Notes: a model not told the origin generated them from the letters alone. Shown: positions 11,001-24,034, counted from the stretch's first letter. The stretch: DNA of 64,000 bases from Closterium sp. NIES-65 (GCA_948144175.1 CANXME010002181.1:1984001-2048000); one strand, 5' to 3'. Made by a program: numbers and translations.

Positions 11001-14000
11001 CACTCCCCTGCCAGCAGCTTCACTCCCCTGCCAGCAGCTTCACTCCCCTGCCAGCAGCTTCACTCCCCTGGCAGCAGCTTCACTCCCCTGCCAGCAGCTT
11101 CACTCCCCTGGCAGCAGCTTCACTCCCTTGGCAGCAACTTCACTCCCCTGGTAGCAGTTTCACTCCCCTGGCAGCAGCTTCACTCCCCTGGCAGCAGCTT
11201 CACTCCCCTGCCAGCAGCTTCACTCCCCTGGCAGCAACTTCACTCCCCTGGTAGCAGTTTCACTCCCCTGGCAGCAGCTTCACTCCCCTGGCAGCAGCTT
11301 CACTCCCCTGCCAGCAGCTTCACTCCCCTGGCAGCAGCTTCACTCCCCTGGTAGCAGTTTCACTCCCCTGGCAGCAGCTTCACTCCCCTGCCAGCAGCTT
11401 CACTCCCCTGCCAGCAGCTTCACTCCCCTGCCAGCAGCTTCACTCCCCTGCCAGCAGCTTCACTCCCCTGCCAGCAGCTTCACTCCCCTGCCAGCAGCTT
11501 CACTCCCCTGCCAGCAGCTTCACTCCCCTGCCAGCAGCTTCACTTCCCTGCCAGCAGCTTCACTCCCCTGCCAGCAGCTTCACTCCCCTGCCAGCAGCTT
11601 CACTCCCCTGCCAGCAGCTTCACTCCCCTGCCAGCAGCTTCACTCCCCTGGCAGCAGCTTCACTCCCCTGGCAGCAGCTTCACTCCCCTGGCAGCAGCTT
11701 CACTCCCCTGGCAGCAGCTTCACTCCCCTGCCAGCAGCTTCACTCCCCTGCCAGCAGTTTCACTCCCCTGCCAGCAGCTTCACTCCCCTGCCAGCAGCTG
11801 CACTCCCCTGGCAGCAGCTTCACTCCCCTGGCAGCAGCTTCACTCCCCTGCCAGCAGCTTCACTCCCCTGGCAGCAGCTTCACTCCCCTGCCAGCAGCTT
11901 CACTCCCCTGCCAGCAGCTTCACTCCCCTGGCAGCAGCTTCACTCCTCTGGCAGCAGCTTCACTCCCCTGGCAGCAGCTTCACTCCCCTGGCAGCAGCTT
12001 CACTCCCCTGGCAGCAGCTTCACTCCCCTGGCAGCAGCTTCACTCCCCTGCCAGCAGCTTCACTCCCCCTGCCAGCAGCTGCACTCCCCTGGCAGCAGCT
12101 TCACTCCCCTGCCAGCAGCTTCACTCCCCCTGCCAGCAGCTTCACTCCCCTGCCAGCAGCTTCACTCCCCTGGCAACAGCTTCACTCCCCTGGCAGCAGC
12201 TTCACTCCCCTGGTAGCAGCTTCACTCCCCTGGCAGCAGCTTCACTTCCCTGGCAGCAGCTTCACTCCCCTGGCAGCAGCTTCACTCCCCTGCCAGCAGC
12301 TTCACTCCCCTGCCAGCAGCTTCACTCCCCTGCCAGCAGCTTCACTCCCCTGGCAGCAGCTTCACTCCCCTGGCAGCAGCTTCACTCCCCTGCCAGCAGC
12401 TTCACTCCCCTGGCAGCAGCTTCACTCCCCTGGCAACAGCTTCACTCCCCTGCCAGCAGCTTCACTCCCCTGCCAGCAGCTTCACTCCCCTGGCAGCAGC
12501 TTCACTCCTCTGGCAGCAGCTTCACTCCCCTGGCAGCAGCTTCACTCCCCTGCCAGCAGCTTCACTCCCCTGGCAGCAGCTTCACTCCCCTGGCAGCAGC
12601 TTCACTCCCCTGCCAGCAGCTTCACTCCCCTGCCAGCAGCTGCACTCCCCTGGCAGCAGCTTCACTCCCCTGGCAGCAGCTTCACTCCCCTGGCAGCAGC
12701 TTCACTCCCCTGCCAGCAGCTTCACTCCCCTGCCAGCAGCTTCACTCCCCTGCCAGCAGCTTCACTCCCCTGGCAGCAGCTTCACTCCCCTGCCAGCAGC
12801 TTCACTCCCCTGGCAGCAGCTTCACTCCCTTGGCAGCAACTTCACTCCCCTGGTAGCAGTTTCACTCCCCTGGCAGCAGCTTCACTCCCCTGGCAGCAGC
12901 TTCACTCCCCTGCCAGCAGCTTCACTCCCCTGGCAGCAACTTCACTCCCCTGGTAGCAGTTTCACTCCCCTGGCAGCAGCTTCACTCCCCTGGCAGCAGC
13001 TTCACTCCCCTGCCAGCAGCTTCACTCCCCTGGCAGCAGCTTCACTCCCCTGGTAGCAGTTTCACTCCCCTGGCAGCAGCTTCACTCCCCTGCCAGCAGC
13101 TTCACTCCCCTGCCAGCAGCTTCACTCCCCTGCCAGCAGCTTCACTCCCCTGCCAGCAGCTTCACTCCCCTGCCAGCAGCTTCACTCCCCTGCCAGCAGC
13201 TTCACTCCCCTGCCAGCAGCTTCACTCCCCTGCCAGCAGCTTCACTCCCCTGCCAGCAGCTTCACTCCCCTGCCAGCAGCTTCACTTCCCTGCCAGCAGC
13301 TTCACTCCCCTGCCAGCAGCTTCACTCCCCTGCCAGCAGCTTCACTCCCCTGCCAGCAGCTTCACTCCCCTGCCAGCAGCTTCACTTCCCTGGCAGCAGC
13401 TTCACTCCCCTGCCAGCAGCTTCACTTCCCTGCCAGCAGCTTCACTCCCCTGCCAGCAGCTTCACTCCCCTGCCAGCAGCTTCACTCCCCTGCCAGCAGC
13501 TTCACTCCCCCTGCCAGCAGCTTCACTCCCCTGCCAGCAGCTTCACTCCCCTGGCAACAGCTTCACTCCCCTGGCAGCAGCTTCACTCCCCTGCCAGCAG
13601 CTTCACTCCCCTGCCAGCAGCTTCACTCCCCTGGCAGCAGCTTCACTCCCCTGCCAGCAGCTTCACTCCCCTGGCAGCAGCTTCACTCCCTTGGCAGCAA
13701 CTTCACTCCCCTGGTAGCAGTTTCACTCCCCTGGCAGCAGCTTCACTCCCCTGGCAGCAGCTTCACTCCCCTGCCAGCAGCTTCACTCCCCTGGCAGCAA
13801 CTTCACTCCCCTGGTAGCAGTTTCACTCCCCTGGCAGCAGCTTCACTCCCCTGGCAGCAGCTTCACTCCCCTGCCAGCAGCTTCACTCCCCTGGCAGCAG
13901 CTTCACTCCCCTGGTAGCAGTTTCACTCCCCTGGCAGCAGCTTCACTCCCCTGCCAGCAGCTTCACTCCCCTGCCAGCAGCTTCACTCCCCTGCCAGCAG

Positions 14001-14259
14001 CTTCACTCCCCTGCCAGCAGCTTCACTCCCCTGCCAGCAGCTTCACTCCCCTGCCAGCAGCTTCACTCCCCTGCCAGCAGCTTCACTCCCCTGCCAGCAG
14101 CTTCACTCCCCTGCCAGCAGCTTCACTCCCCTGCCAGCAGCTTCACTTCCCTGCCAGCAGCTTCACTCCCCTGCCAGCAGCTTCACTCCCCTGCCAGCAG
14201 CTTCACTCCCCTGCCAGCAGCTTCACTCCCCTGCCAGCAGCTTCACTTCCCTGCCACTG
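8045..14259. repeat. 6.2-kb minisatellite, 20-bp unit, copy 1
   Basis: About 310 head-to-tail copies of CTTCACTCCCCTGSCAGCAG, where S is G or C. Two main unit types differ only at S, so the core is CTGGCAG or CTGCCAG, which are reverse complements of each other. Rarer variants (CAGCAAC, GGTAGCAGTTT, GCTGCACTCC, an extra C) mark higher-order blocks. For example, the CACTCCCTTGGCAGCAAC block recurs at 11121, 12823 and 13684. The 20-bp period is not a multiple of three, so the 1000-codon open frame here cycles through all three frames and is a by-product of the repeat having no stop codon. The array ends in degenerate CCTGCCACTGCC units. Confidence 0.97.
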
Positions 14260-14959
14260 CCCTCCCACTGTCCTGCCACTGCCTGCAACTGCAGAGCTGG
14301 CGGGGGAGGGGGGGTGGGGAAACGAGGAAAAAGGGGAATGACTTATGAGCGGAATGTGAGAGACAATGCCGTAGAGGCACGGCCCTGTGGGATGGAAGTT
14401 GGTATAGATGCAGATCCAGGGGGGACGGACGAGGGAGAAAGTGTTGTAGGGGCTAAAAATCTGTGACTCAGCGCAGGAGAAGCAGCGGATCTGGAACTGG
14501 AACTGGAGGGGAAAAGGGGGAGGAGGAGGGGGGTAATGAAGGGTAGAAAAGCGGGGAAATGGGAGGAACAGGTAGTGACTTAAGAGAGTAATGTGCTCGT
14601 TTGCGGTAGGGGCAGATATATGGGAGTCAGAAGGCGTTGGTGTAGGATCCACACCCGCGAGGCTGGGGGGGTTGGGATGTGAATGGGGGCTGGATGGAAA
14701 GACATAATCAAAGTATAAGAGGGTAGGGAAGGCATTTAAGAGACGATGGTGGAATGAGTCTTACACTGGCTGCAACCACCTCCTTAACGCACATGGCCTG
14801 CCCATCACCTTCCTCCAGCCATCCCCAGCCACTCTCACCCACTCCTCACCAACTCTCAGCAACTCCCACCTCGGTGACACCCAGCTACTCAACCCAACCA
14901 AGCCCAATCCACCCACCCACCTCAGTCAGCTGCAAGCGAGCGCAAGGCAGCCAACCGAG
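14260..14959. other. Purine-rich spacer between minisatellite and F-box gene, copy 1
   Basis: On the + strand it contains G-runs (GGGGGAGGGGGGGTGGGG near 14300) and A/G-rich stretches to about 14700, then CCA/CTC-rich DNA to 14950. A 149-codon minus-strand frame (14203-14652) is Pro-, Ser- and Phe-rich, reaches into the minisatellite and shows no domain, so I do not call it a gene. The end of the F-box transcript is probably in here. Confidence 0.5.
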
Positions 14960-17086
14960 TCACTGCTCCTCAGTCAGCTTCACGAGATTCGCAGGGAGGG
15001 AGCGGATGGGGCTGTCATGCAGTATCAGCTGGTGCAGCTGGGAGAGACACTCTGGGAGGTGAAGCCAGGCGTTGTAGCGAATCAGCTCCAGCCTGCGCAG
15101 CCGAACCAAGCAGCTCATGCCCTGAGGCAGCGCCACCAGCCGAGGTGCTTCAAGCGTGAGTAACGTGAGCGAGGTGAGCTGCAGTATGCTTCCTGGCAGC
15201 TCCTGGCTGTCACCTCCCAACCGCATCTCCAGCTGCCGCAGACACGGCAACCTGCTGCCCTGTGCAGGCCCGCATCGCACCCCAACGCAGTTCAGCTTCA
15301 GCACCCTCAGCTGTGACAATTCAGAGATGTCCACAAAATGAGAGGCACCTTTTTTGAAGGGCCCCAAGCAGAGGGTTTCAAGAGAGGGTGGCAGACCAGC
15401 AAGAGGTTCACTCAGCCACTCACAGTCCGTCACCTCCAGCCTCTTAAGCCCCACAAACGCATCAAGCCTTGAGGGTATTTCGTAAAAAAACATTGAGAGC
15501 CACCTGCAACCGCTGATCTCCAACCTTTGAAGTCTGGTAAGCCGTGTCAGCGAGCTAGGCAGCGAGCACATTGTCCAATCAACAATCTTCAACTCCCGTA
15601 GGCTGCTCAGCTCTCCCAAGTCTTCCGGAAGATCGACATCATCGTATGGAGAACCCATCTCAAGGCTGGTCAAGGAAGAGAGCTCAGAGTAGGAATCTGG
15701 AAGGGGTATGTACTCAAACCCATGCAACCTGAGAGCCTCCAGACTTGCAAGGGCCCCAAACTCCTCTGGCAAGTGAACACCGCGATGCAGTCTTGACAAG
15801 CAGAGCGTCTTGAGAGATGTGAGGCGGCAGAAACCTTCTGGCAGCTGCTCCAGGTCGGTGCAGTTGACTATTAAGAGTGTCTCGAGAGACGTGAGGTGGC
15901 AGAAGGAAGGAGGGAGTTCGGTGATCCTCAAACCCTCCAGCACCAACAGTTTGAGGGCAGGCAGGTGACCAAAGTTGATATGCAAGGTAAATCTGCTGCT
16001 CGGCTTAAAAACGATAAGGCCTTCCAAACGGATTAGAGAAGTGAGGCTTTCAGGCAGGTGAGTGAAATCATTGCACTCGTGAATGGTTATCTTGCGAAGG
16101 CACGGCGTCAAGTCTCCTATGTGATCAGGAAGGGTCTCCAGCTTACCACAGCAGGAGATCAGCAGCTCCTCTAGCCTGGTGAACGACGATGCTGATGGGA
16201 AGATGTCCACACCACGGTGCGTAATGAACAAGTTGAGCGATTTCAGAAAAGGCGGCAGCGTCACGCTTGGAACGTTCTCCTGTTCAAGGCTGAAATAGTC
16301 AAGCAGGATGGAGAGATGGGCGAGTCGTGGGAGGGGGAGGAGGCGCATAAGATCGTCAATGCTGCAGCTGATGTACAGGGTGGTAAGGGCAGTCAGGTTG
16401 GTGAAACTGGGGTTCCGTGTGGCTGAAGCGTTGGCGAGAAGAAGGGTGTGAAGATGCGTCAACTGGAAAAAGGAATCCGGTAATGTTCTTTTGTGGAGGC
16501 AGAAGAGGCTCAGCTGCTCCAATGCAGGAAGTTTCAGAAAAAACCCATCCAACCCCTCCGTGGTTATCGGTTGCTCCTTTCTACCATAACGCTTGACCTC
16601 GTAGCCTGAAGATTGCCGTGCAAACCTTCCCACGTGGAGAGTCGTCAGCTTCGGGCATGCCGAAGCGAGGTGAGCAAGGAAGGCGCCGTTGAGCGTCTCA
16701 ACGCTGTTGTCGCTGAGATGCAGGTGGGTGAGGTTGGGGAAGCACGCGACGGCGGCTGAGAGATCTTCTAGGGACACCGCGAGGTCTTGTTTAAGGAGCA
16801 GCGTGGTCACGCGAAGCTTCGCCACACGGCGCCACCGACGGCAGACGGACGCGATGATGAGATTCCGAGCCACGTCGGCTGCGGGAGGAGGGGCTGGTAC
16901 CACGTCTGGGATCAGAAACGCATCTAGCGGCGTGACTGTATCAGGGATGGCACGTGGCCAGTTTGGCCAATCGTCAGTGGCCAAGTTGTCCAGTTGCGAC
17001 TCGAATGAAGGCGGTTGCTCTAAGCAGTGCGTAAGGATCTTAAAGAGAAGATCGTCGGGAAGACTATGGATCGTCCGGAACTCCAT
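14960..17086 (-). CDS. F-box / leucine-rich-repeat protein, copy 1
   Basis: A single-exon frame of 708 residues starts at ATG 17086; the open frame continues six codons upstream but without an ATG. Residues 6-23 (IHSLPDDLLFKILTHCLE) and 75-89 (NLIIASVCRRWRRVA) are the two halves of an F-box, separated by about 50 extra residues rich in Pro and Asp. From about residue 100 to the end there are about 20 leucine-rich repeats of the LPxSxxxLxxLxxLxLxxC type, as in plant intracellular LRR proteins. By family, an F-box binds SKP1 in an SCF ubiquitin ligase while the LRR part recognises the target. The target is unknown. It could instead be a plain LRR protein if the split F-box does not fold. Copy 2 has Met for Leu at residue 32. 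Confidence 0.85.
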   Translation of the reverse strand: MEFRTIHSLPDDLLFKILTHCLEQPPSFESQLDNLATDDWPNWPRAIPDTVTPLDAFLIPDVVPAPPPAADVARNLIIASVCRRWRRVAKLRVTTLLLKQDLAVSLEDLSAAVACFPNLTHLHLSDNSVETLNGAFLAHLASACPKLTTLHVGRFARQSSGYEVKRYGRKEQPITTEGLDGFFLKLPALEQLSLFCLHKRTLPDSFFQLTHLHTLLLANASATRNPSFTNLTALTTLYISCSIDDLMRLLPLPRLAHLSILLDYFSLEQENVPSVTLPPFLKSLNLFITHRGVDIFPSASSFTRLEELLISCCGKLETLPDHIGDLTPCLRKITIHECNDFTHLPESLTSLIRLEGLIVFKPSSRFTLHINFGHLPALKLLVLEGLRITELPPSFCHLTSLETLLIVNCTDLEQLPEGFCRLTSLKTLCLSRLHRGVHLPEEFGALASLEALRLHGFEYIPLPDSYSELSSLTSLEMGSPYDDVDLPEDLGELSSLRELKIVDWTMCSLPSSLTRLTRLQRLEISGCRWLSMFFYEIPSRLDAFVGLKRLEVTDCEWLSEPLAGLPPSLETLCLGPFKKGASHFVDISELSQLRVLKLNCVGVRCGPAQGSRLPCLRQLEMRLGGDSQELPGSILQLTSLTLLTLEAPRLVALPQGMSCLVRLRRLELIRYNAWLHLPECLSQLHQLILHDSPIRSLPANLVKLTEEQ

Positions 17087-18414
17087 GAGGGGAATCCGAG
17101 ACACTAGGGACGCCGGAAGAAGTGCTAGGTTTCGCTTACACTAGAGAACCTGGCCTAAAAAAAGCGCCACGAGGAAAAACAGCGATTTCGAGAGGATGGT
17201 GCTAGCAAGCAGTACCTTACCATGCCTGGCATACCTAGAGAGCATCAACCGGAAATGAGCGGGGTGCTGAAAACCAGACGACCGGCTGCGCGTGGCGTGG
17301 AATGACTCTGGCGAGTAGGTGAGTGCCTAGAAGCGAAAGATCTGCCGCGACGCAGCGCACTGTACCGTGGACTGCCGTGCGTTACTGGTTCCATCAAGAT
17401 TAGGTTTACTAGGTTGGTCGCTGTCTGAAACGGGGAGAACGTATTGTTGGGGTGAGATGGAAGGAATGAGGGCGTGTTCGATAACTAATCAGAACTTGCC
17501 AGCCTCTGTGTGGCCAGAATTGAGCTGACACATCGGGGAAACCCATGGGGAGGAAGTCCAGCCTCGGGTTCCCTCGAACCGACCCATCCGATTCGCCAAG
17601 CTTCGCTGATATTCGATTTCCGGTAACAGGTGCGTCTACATTGAATTGGTGGTCTTTGTGACGAAGTTTGATTCTTGTAACCGTCTACGAGATCGTCGTC
17701 GCTTCTCGTGCAGGAACGCGTCCGGTCCCGAAAATTGAAAATGGGGAGGTTCGACTCCGAGCTCACTTGGTCTCCTGACGGTCAGAGCCAGGTTGGGAAT
17801 AGGGGGATTGCGATCGCGTTTCCCCAACGAAGTCTTATCACAAAAAACCCGGTTCAGCTTCGAGGTTTCCGAGGGTCGAAATGAGTCATTTCACAATGGC
17901 ATTCGATATTTTTGGCAGATTCGGACTTCCAACAGATTTCTGACGGAAATCCGCTGGTTTCCGCACGGAAATCCATGAGGCAGGGTGTGCTTGACCGAAA
18001 TGTTCGGGTGCACCCGAGTCGCGTCAAGAATGAACAGTAATTCTTGATTTCTGGCAGATTTCTGACAGGAATGCAGATGTGGGCGGCGAGGCAAGGAGTA
18101 GTGCAAAATTGATATATTTGAGATGCATACACTCGAGACTTTCAGTATATTTCAAAGCCTAAGACTTATGTATAAATAAAGCTACTTGTAATTAATATCT
18201 CATATCTGAGAGCTAAAATAGGCAATTAGGAATATCATTTTGATGTGTATTTCTCGCCAATTAATACAAAAAAATCAATGATATCTATAATCGTCGACGA
18301 CAATATTAAAGCACGCTATACAAATTCATGATTTTCAAGCAGTACAAAAACAAATGCGTGCACAAAAGATTCACCGCTTCCTGTGCCTATCCTTGAACTA
18401 ATTTATCAATCTCA
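17087..18414. other. Upstream spacer of the F-box gene, copy 1
   Basis: It should hold the promoter of the minus-strand F-box gene, but no clear TATA box stands out. Copies of CAGATTTCTGAC lie at 17933 and 18056. The words ATCACAAAAAAC (17837-17848) and TCTGACGGAAA (17939-17949) recur inverted at 22578-22589 and 22515-22525. From 18110 the DNA turns AT-rich with no coding signal. Confidence 0.5.
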
Positions 18415-20244
<1,830 letters not shown>

Positions 20245-21002
20245 GTAGACGTAAAATGGCTAGATGTATCAAAGCATATTCTTATCCGGAATTACGTACA
20301 TTACTGATTGGCGAAAGTCGATCCTAACCTTTGCTATCAACTTTTCATTGCAAGTTGTTCTTTCAACTTCCGTAGTGGAAACTCTTGGCAAATCTCCAAC
20401 TTTCATTTGCAAGTAGCAAGAACTCCAGCAGAATGCTACGATCACTCGCACAACCCCGTGCCCTCCTCCATAGTCCACCTTCGTTGCTTAGTGACTCCCT
20501 GTAGTGGTAGGTTAGATGTATCGACTAGTTCAAGAATTCATTTTCTAAGAAAATAATGGCACTTGAAACACATATATTAGATATGAAACCAAAAAATACT
20601 CCTTAAATTCCTCATGTAACTAATTTATTGATGATTGAAACTTATTATTTCGAATGTAAGAATAATCTAGCAGCAATCAAAATGTAAAAGGTTGAGGTTC
20701 TCGCAGCAAACAGTTGAGATGGGTAAAATCCGCTTATGTTCGTAACAATTTGTGATACTTGTGGGAACAAGACTTTGGATCTTGAAACGCGTGAAGATCT
20801 TGTATCAGCAAGTATTATTATGACGCATTCACTATTCTGGAAGCAGAGGAGAGTTACGATGGGCCATCGAGCTGGTCATATCCAGGATCGCTGTTTGCGC
20901 GTCATTTCTACACACGTTATCGGAAAAGTGTGCTGTTATTGGTGTAGATTTTTATTGTTGGCGATAGCATTTGTTCTGATTGGTCCGATGTTTCCTTAGC
21001 GC
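20245..21002. other. No recognisable gene, copy 1
   Basis: Moderately AT-rich with only short frames (up to 87 codons) that lack domain patterns. I see no RNA gene or repeat of note. Confidence 0.55.
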
Positions 21003-21300
21003 GCTGGCAACATGCTGGCAACATGCGCTGTACAGCATGTTGCCAAGTCGCTAGCTGTGCAAGGCTGCCCAGCGCAACTGCGCTGGGTGTACCATTGCCC
21101 TCTGTACACCCAGCGCGCTGCTGCCCAGCGCCTTGTACCATAGCGCGCTTTTGCAGTCCAGCGCAACTGCGCAACACAGCGCAGTTGCGCTGGACTGCAA
21201 AAGAGTGGAGCTCCGCAATTGGTGCAACTGCCAACTGTGCAGCTGCTGCCAGCGCAAGTGCCAGCGCGCACCTGCGACCTCCAGCGCACCTGCGACTCCC
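21003..21300. repeat. Cluster of perfect hairpins built on CAGCGC words, copy 1
   Basis: Three strong inverted repeats lie in a row: 21016-21026 with 21035-21045 (11 bp, 8-nt loop), 21080-21092 with 21104-21116 (13 bp, 11-nt loop) and 21148-21172 with 21179-21203 (25 bp, all paired, 6-nt loop). The words CCAGCGCAACTGCGC and CAGCGCACCTGCGAC repeat across and after them. This looks like a palindromic repeat element or a nested miniature element. No protein is assigned: frames on both strands are just the structured repeat read through. Confidence 0.85.
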
Positions 21301-22369
21301 CCAACAGCACATCCCACCCAGCACAACCCAATCTGCCCTGCTGACGGGGCAAGAGCAACAGCAGCTGGTGCGCCGTTTTCAGTGATCCCTCCCGTCGTTC
21401 TCTTTCAGCCCTCCCTTTCGTCACTTCTCCGTTCATTTTTTCCAGTTTTTATCAGGTTTCCTTCCTTCCTGTCCAGCTCACCACGCTCCATGCCTATTAG
21501 CAGGTACGGTACTTGGCCTCGGTTTATTGTTGAAGCCATCGACTTCTAGTAGCTCTTTTAACCACCTCGTCATCGTTTTTTTCCTGGTGCAGCACTTATC
21601 AGTGGGTGAAAGTTGGGCATCACGGCTGGCGCGCGTTTTTCTTATCTGCTCTGTTTCTTAAACCTTATTTCCTTGAGCATTCGCATTTCAAACGGTCGAC
21701 TAATCCAGTTCGATTATCTGCTCTGTTTATTGTTTGCTAGGATTGCAGATCAAGTTGTACCCCAGATTAGTAGTTAATTGGTGACGCCAATTCACGCACC
21801 GGTACGTTTTTCCGTAATAGTTCTTCTGCTACTATTCTTCCGGCTAACGTGAGGAAGTAACGTGATGTTTTCCTTGCTTATCGTTCTGCCTCACCTGCGG
21901 CAGGTACCATGGAGTTCTGTTATGCTGTTGCTGCAGCAGCAATGTCTGCAGGTTATTCCGTGTACCTATATGGTGCTTCCTAGTTTCTCTGTTCTTATTG
22001 TACTTGTGTTGTGCTATTCTTGATGACCCATAAGAGGTTTCTTGTGTTGTATGTACTGCTTCAATTGTAAATGTTTTTTATTAATATAGCCTTATTGGCA
22101 CCAGAAGTGAAATGCCCATTACACCTGTAATAAAGAGCCTAATAAGCACAAAATGAAATGCCTAATTTATACAGGAAGAATACTGTAGCAAAAATTTCCT
22201 ACAGTATTGTCAATATTTTATGTGACTATAATGAAACGTTAAATGTGGATGAAAATTTGCTGGTAATTGCTTTTCTATATGTACGTATTCAAACCTACAC
22301 TTCGCAGTGTACTGAGTCTACAGTTGATTTTTTATCATACTTATTGTAGGGGAAATCAGTTTCAACCGA
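21301..22369. other. Spacer with exon-like short frames, copy 1
   Basis: Two short frames have a fair start context: ATG 21491 (MPISRYGTWPRF..., 19 codons) and ATG 21909 (MEFCYAVAAAAMSAG..., 24 codons, in GTACCATGG). Pyrimidine tracts ending in CAG precede several points, so spliced exons are possible, but I cannot link them into a known protein. The rest is AT-rich, with AATAAAG at 22130. Confidence 0.4.
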
Positions 22370-22843
22370 AGCGCGACTAGCCTGGAAACTGTCAGATTTC
22401 TCAAAGCCAACCATCGGAAAATTGTTGGTACTTGTCTGACAGAAATCTGACTGGAAATCATATGGGAACACCTTCGATCCAGTGGTGTGAAATCTGACGG
22501 AAGAACCCAACAGTTTTCCGTCAGATTTCTGAAAGCCTGTCAGATTTCCAACCGAACGCGTACAGGTTTCGGAACCTGTTTTTTGTGATTAATGGCCAAC
22601 TATTGTACCCTTTTCCACCTTTTCAAGCTTCATCTCAGCAGAAACTCGTCGGTGCGTCCGTGAAGTCCGCGCTCGACGAAAAATTCTTCAGCCGTAAACC
22701 ATAAGCGAGAGTGATGTTGAGGTGAAGTCCGCGACGTCCGCGCTCGAAGAGCCAGATATCAGCATCTAGGCTTTGTGTAGCGCTTCAGTTACACGCCAGC
22801 ACCACAAAAGCCAGGGTGATTACTTTCTCGAGCAGTTGAAGCG
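22370..22843. other. CAGATTTCTG-motif spacer, copy 1
   Basis: Multiple direct and inverted copies of GTCAGATTTC and TGACAGAAATCTGAC lie between 22388 and 22555. Beyond 22640, GTGAAGTCCGCG and GTCCGCGCTCGA(A/C)GA occur twice. No gene is seen. Confidence 0.5.
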
Positions 22844-23290
22844 ATGTCGAGCACCTTGCGGCGTTTCTTTCGCCGCGTAGCGGCGCGACGGGACACTTAC
22901 AGATGTTCGCACACAGCAACAGAGTCGCTCGCGAATCCCGAATCCCAAATGTTCGTCGCACATGCCTCAGTCTCTCTCTTTCGCCTTCTCGTCTTCCACG
23001 GTGTCTCGAGTCGGCGCTGCTGCTGCTGGTCACTATCCTCCTTGCTGCGGTTGTATCCAATGTCGGTGAATGCGGATCCGCAGTTTCACGAATGCATCAG
23101 AAAAATGTGCAAAGAATTTCCGGCAGTATTTGGGCGAATCTGCAGGACTAGTCAGGTGAAATCGGCGGGTTTCCATGCGCCCCGTAATTGGAGTGGCATA
23201 TTGCCCGAAACCGTCTGTTTCCGCGCAGGTTGCGATCTGCCGGTTACGGGCCTGCTTTGTGCTACAGTACCCTCTAACAAAGGGATGTAA
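22844..23290 (+). CDS. Possible small hypothetical protein, copy 1
   Basis: ATG 22844 (GCGATGTCGAGC) opens a 148-codon frame that starts MSSTLRRFFRRVAARRD, an Arg-rich amphipathic start of the kind seen in organelle-targeting leaders. I recognise no domain. A second frame in the same stretch encodes LLLLVTILLAAVVS, a membrane-like segment, so a spliced gene joining parts of both is possible. It could equally be chance open sequence. Confidence 0.2.
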   Translation: MSSTLRRFFRRVAARRDTYRCSHTATESLANPESQMFVAHASVSLFRLLVFHGVSSRRCCCWSLSSLLRLYPMSVNADPQFHECIRKMCKEFPAVFGRICRTSQVKSAGFHAPRNWSGILPETVCFRAGCDLPVTGLLCATVPSNKGM

Positions 23291-24034
23291 GCGGTCGAAG
23301 TTGGTGACTTGCGCCTGTTTGGGGCGGTTGAAAATGGGCATTTATCTTAGCGGTAACAATCATGGAGCTCGATCGCATCCGAGATAAGCCACGTGTACAT
23401 TTCGTAACAAAGGTATCGTGTCCTCGCCACTGTGGTAACCATAATGCCAAAATGGTCAATATTTTTGCCTGCATGGTAATGAACAGTGCATCCGGAATTC
23501 CTGGCTGGGAACTTCGCATTTCAACCAGACTACACCGTACAAGTAGGGTTTGACTCAGCGAAACGAAACTGTTTGTCCACGTATATACCAATAGAATGCG
23601 CAATTCTCTTCCCTAAACACATACAAATACAAAGCGTTACATGCACGTATGCGATACAATAATAGCAAACATCTTACAATCACTCTGTAAAAACAAAACA
23701 AAACGTCATAGGATCAGTTTCATGGTTCAAGTATATTAATGAAATCACACATAACATTCTACTGTAAGATTTAAATATGCATTGCACTATTTGTAACATG
23801 TTCGTATAGTTTTGTTTATGCATTAAATGTATTCTTAAATGTAGAAATAATTAGTTGGTTTTTTATGCAAGTTTTAATACATGTAGAAATAAATATTTTG
23901 TCGTTCAAATTTATATTAGAATTGTTTTTAACTTGATCTAGATCCAATTGTAAAGATACATAAGTAAAATTCTAGTAGAGTAAACTAATGTGTGCCACAA
24001 TATTCATCACTATGATAGCTTTGCGGTTTGAAAT
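23291..24034. other. AT-rich spacer left of Copia-1, copy 1
   Basis: From 23590 it is strongly AT-rich with no frames and no RNA gene. The five bases before the LTR (24030-24034, GAAAT) would be the target-site duplication of Copia-1, but the other end lies outside the window. Confidence 0.55.

Noticed and set aside
8000..11254. Open frame of 1084 codons (LHSPGSSFTPLAAAS repeats)
   Set aside because: It is the 20-bp minisatellite read through: the frame cycles every 60 bp and is open only because the unit lacks stops. The shorter frames at 7984-8757, 40756-44013 and 41630-41953 have the same cause.
8045..14259. CRISPR-like regular repeats
   Set aside because: Units abut with no unique spacers, and the context is eukaryotic.
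14203..14652. 149-codon minus-strand frame
   Set aside because: It runs into the minisatellite, is low in complexity and has no domain. It is probably the 3' flank of the F-box gene.
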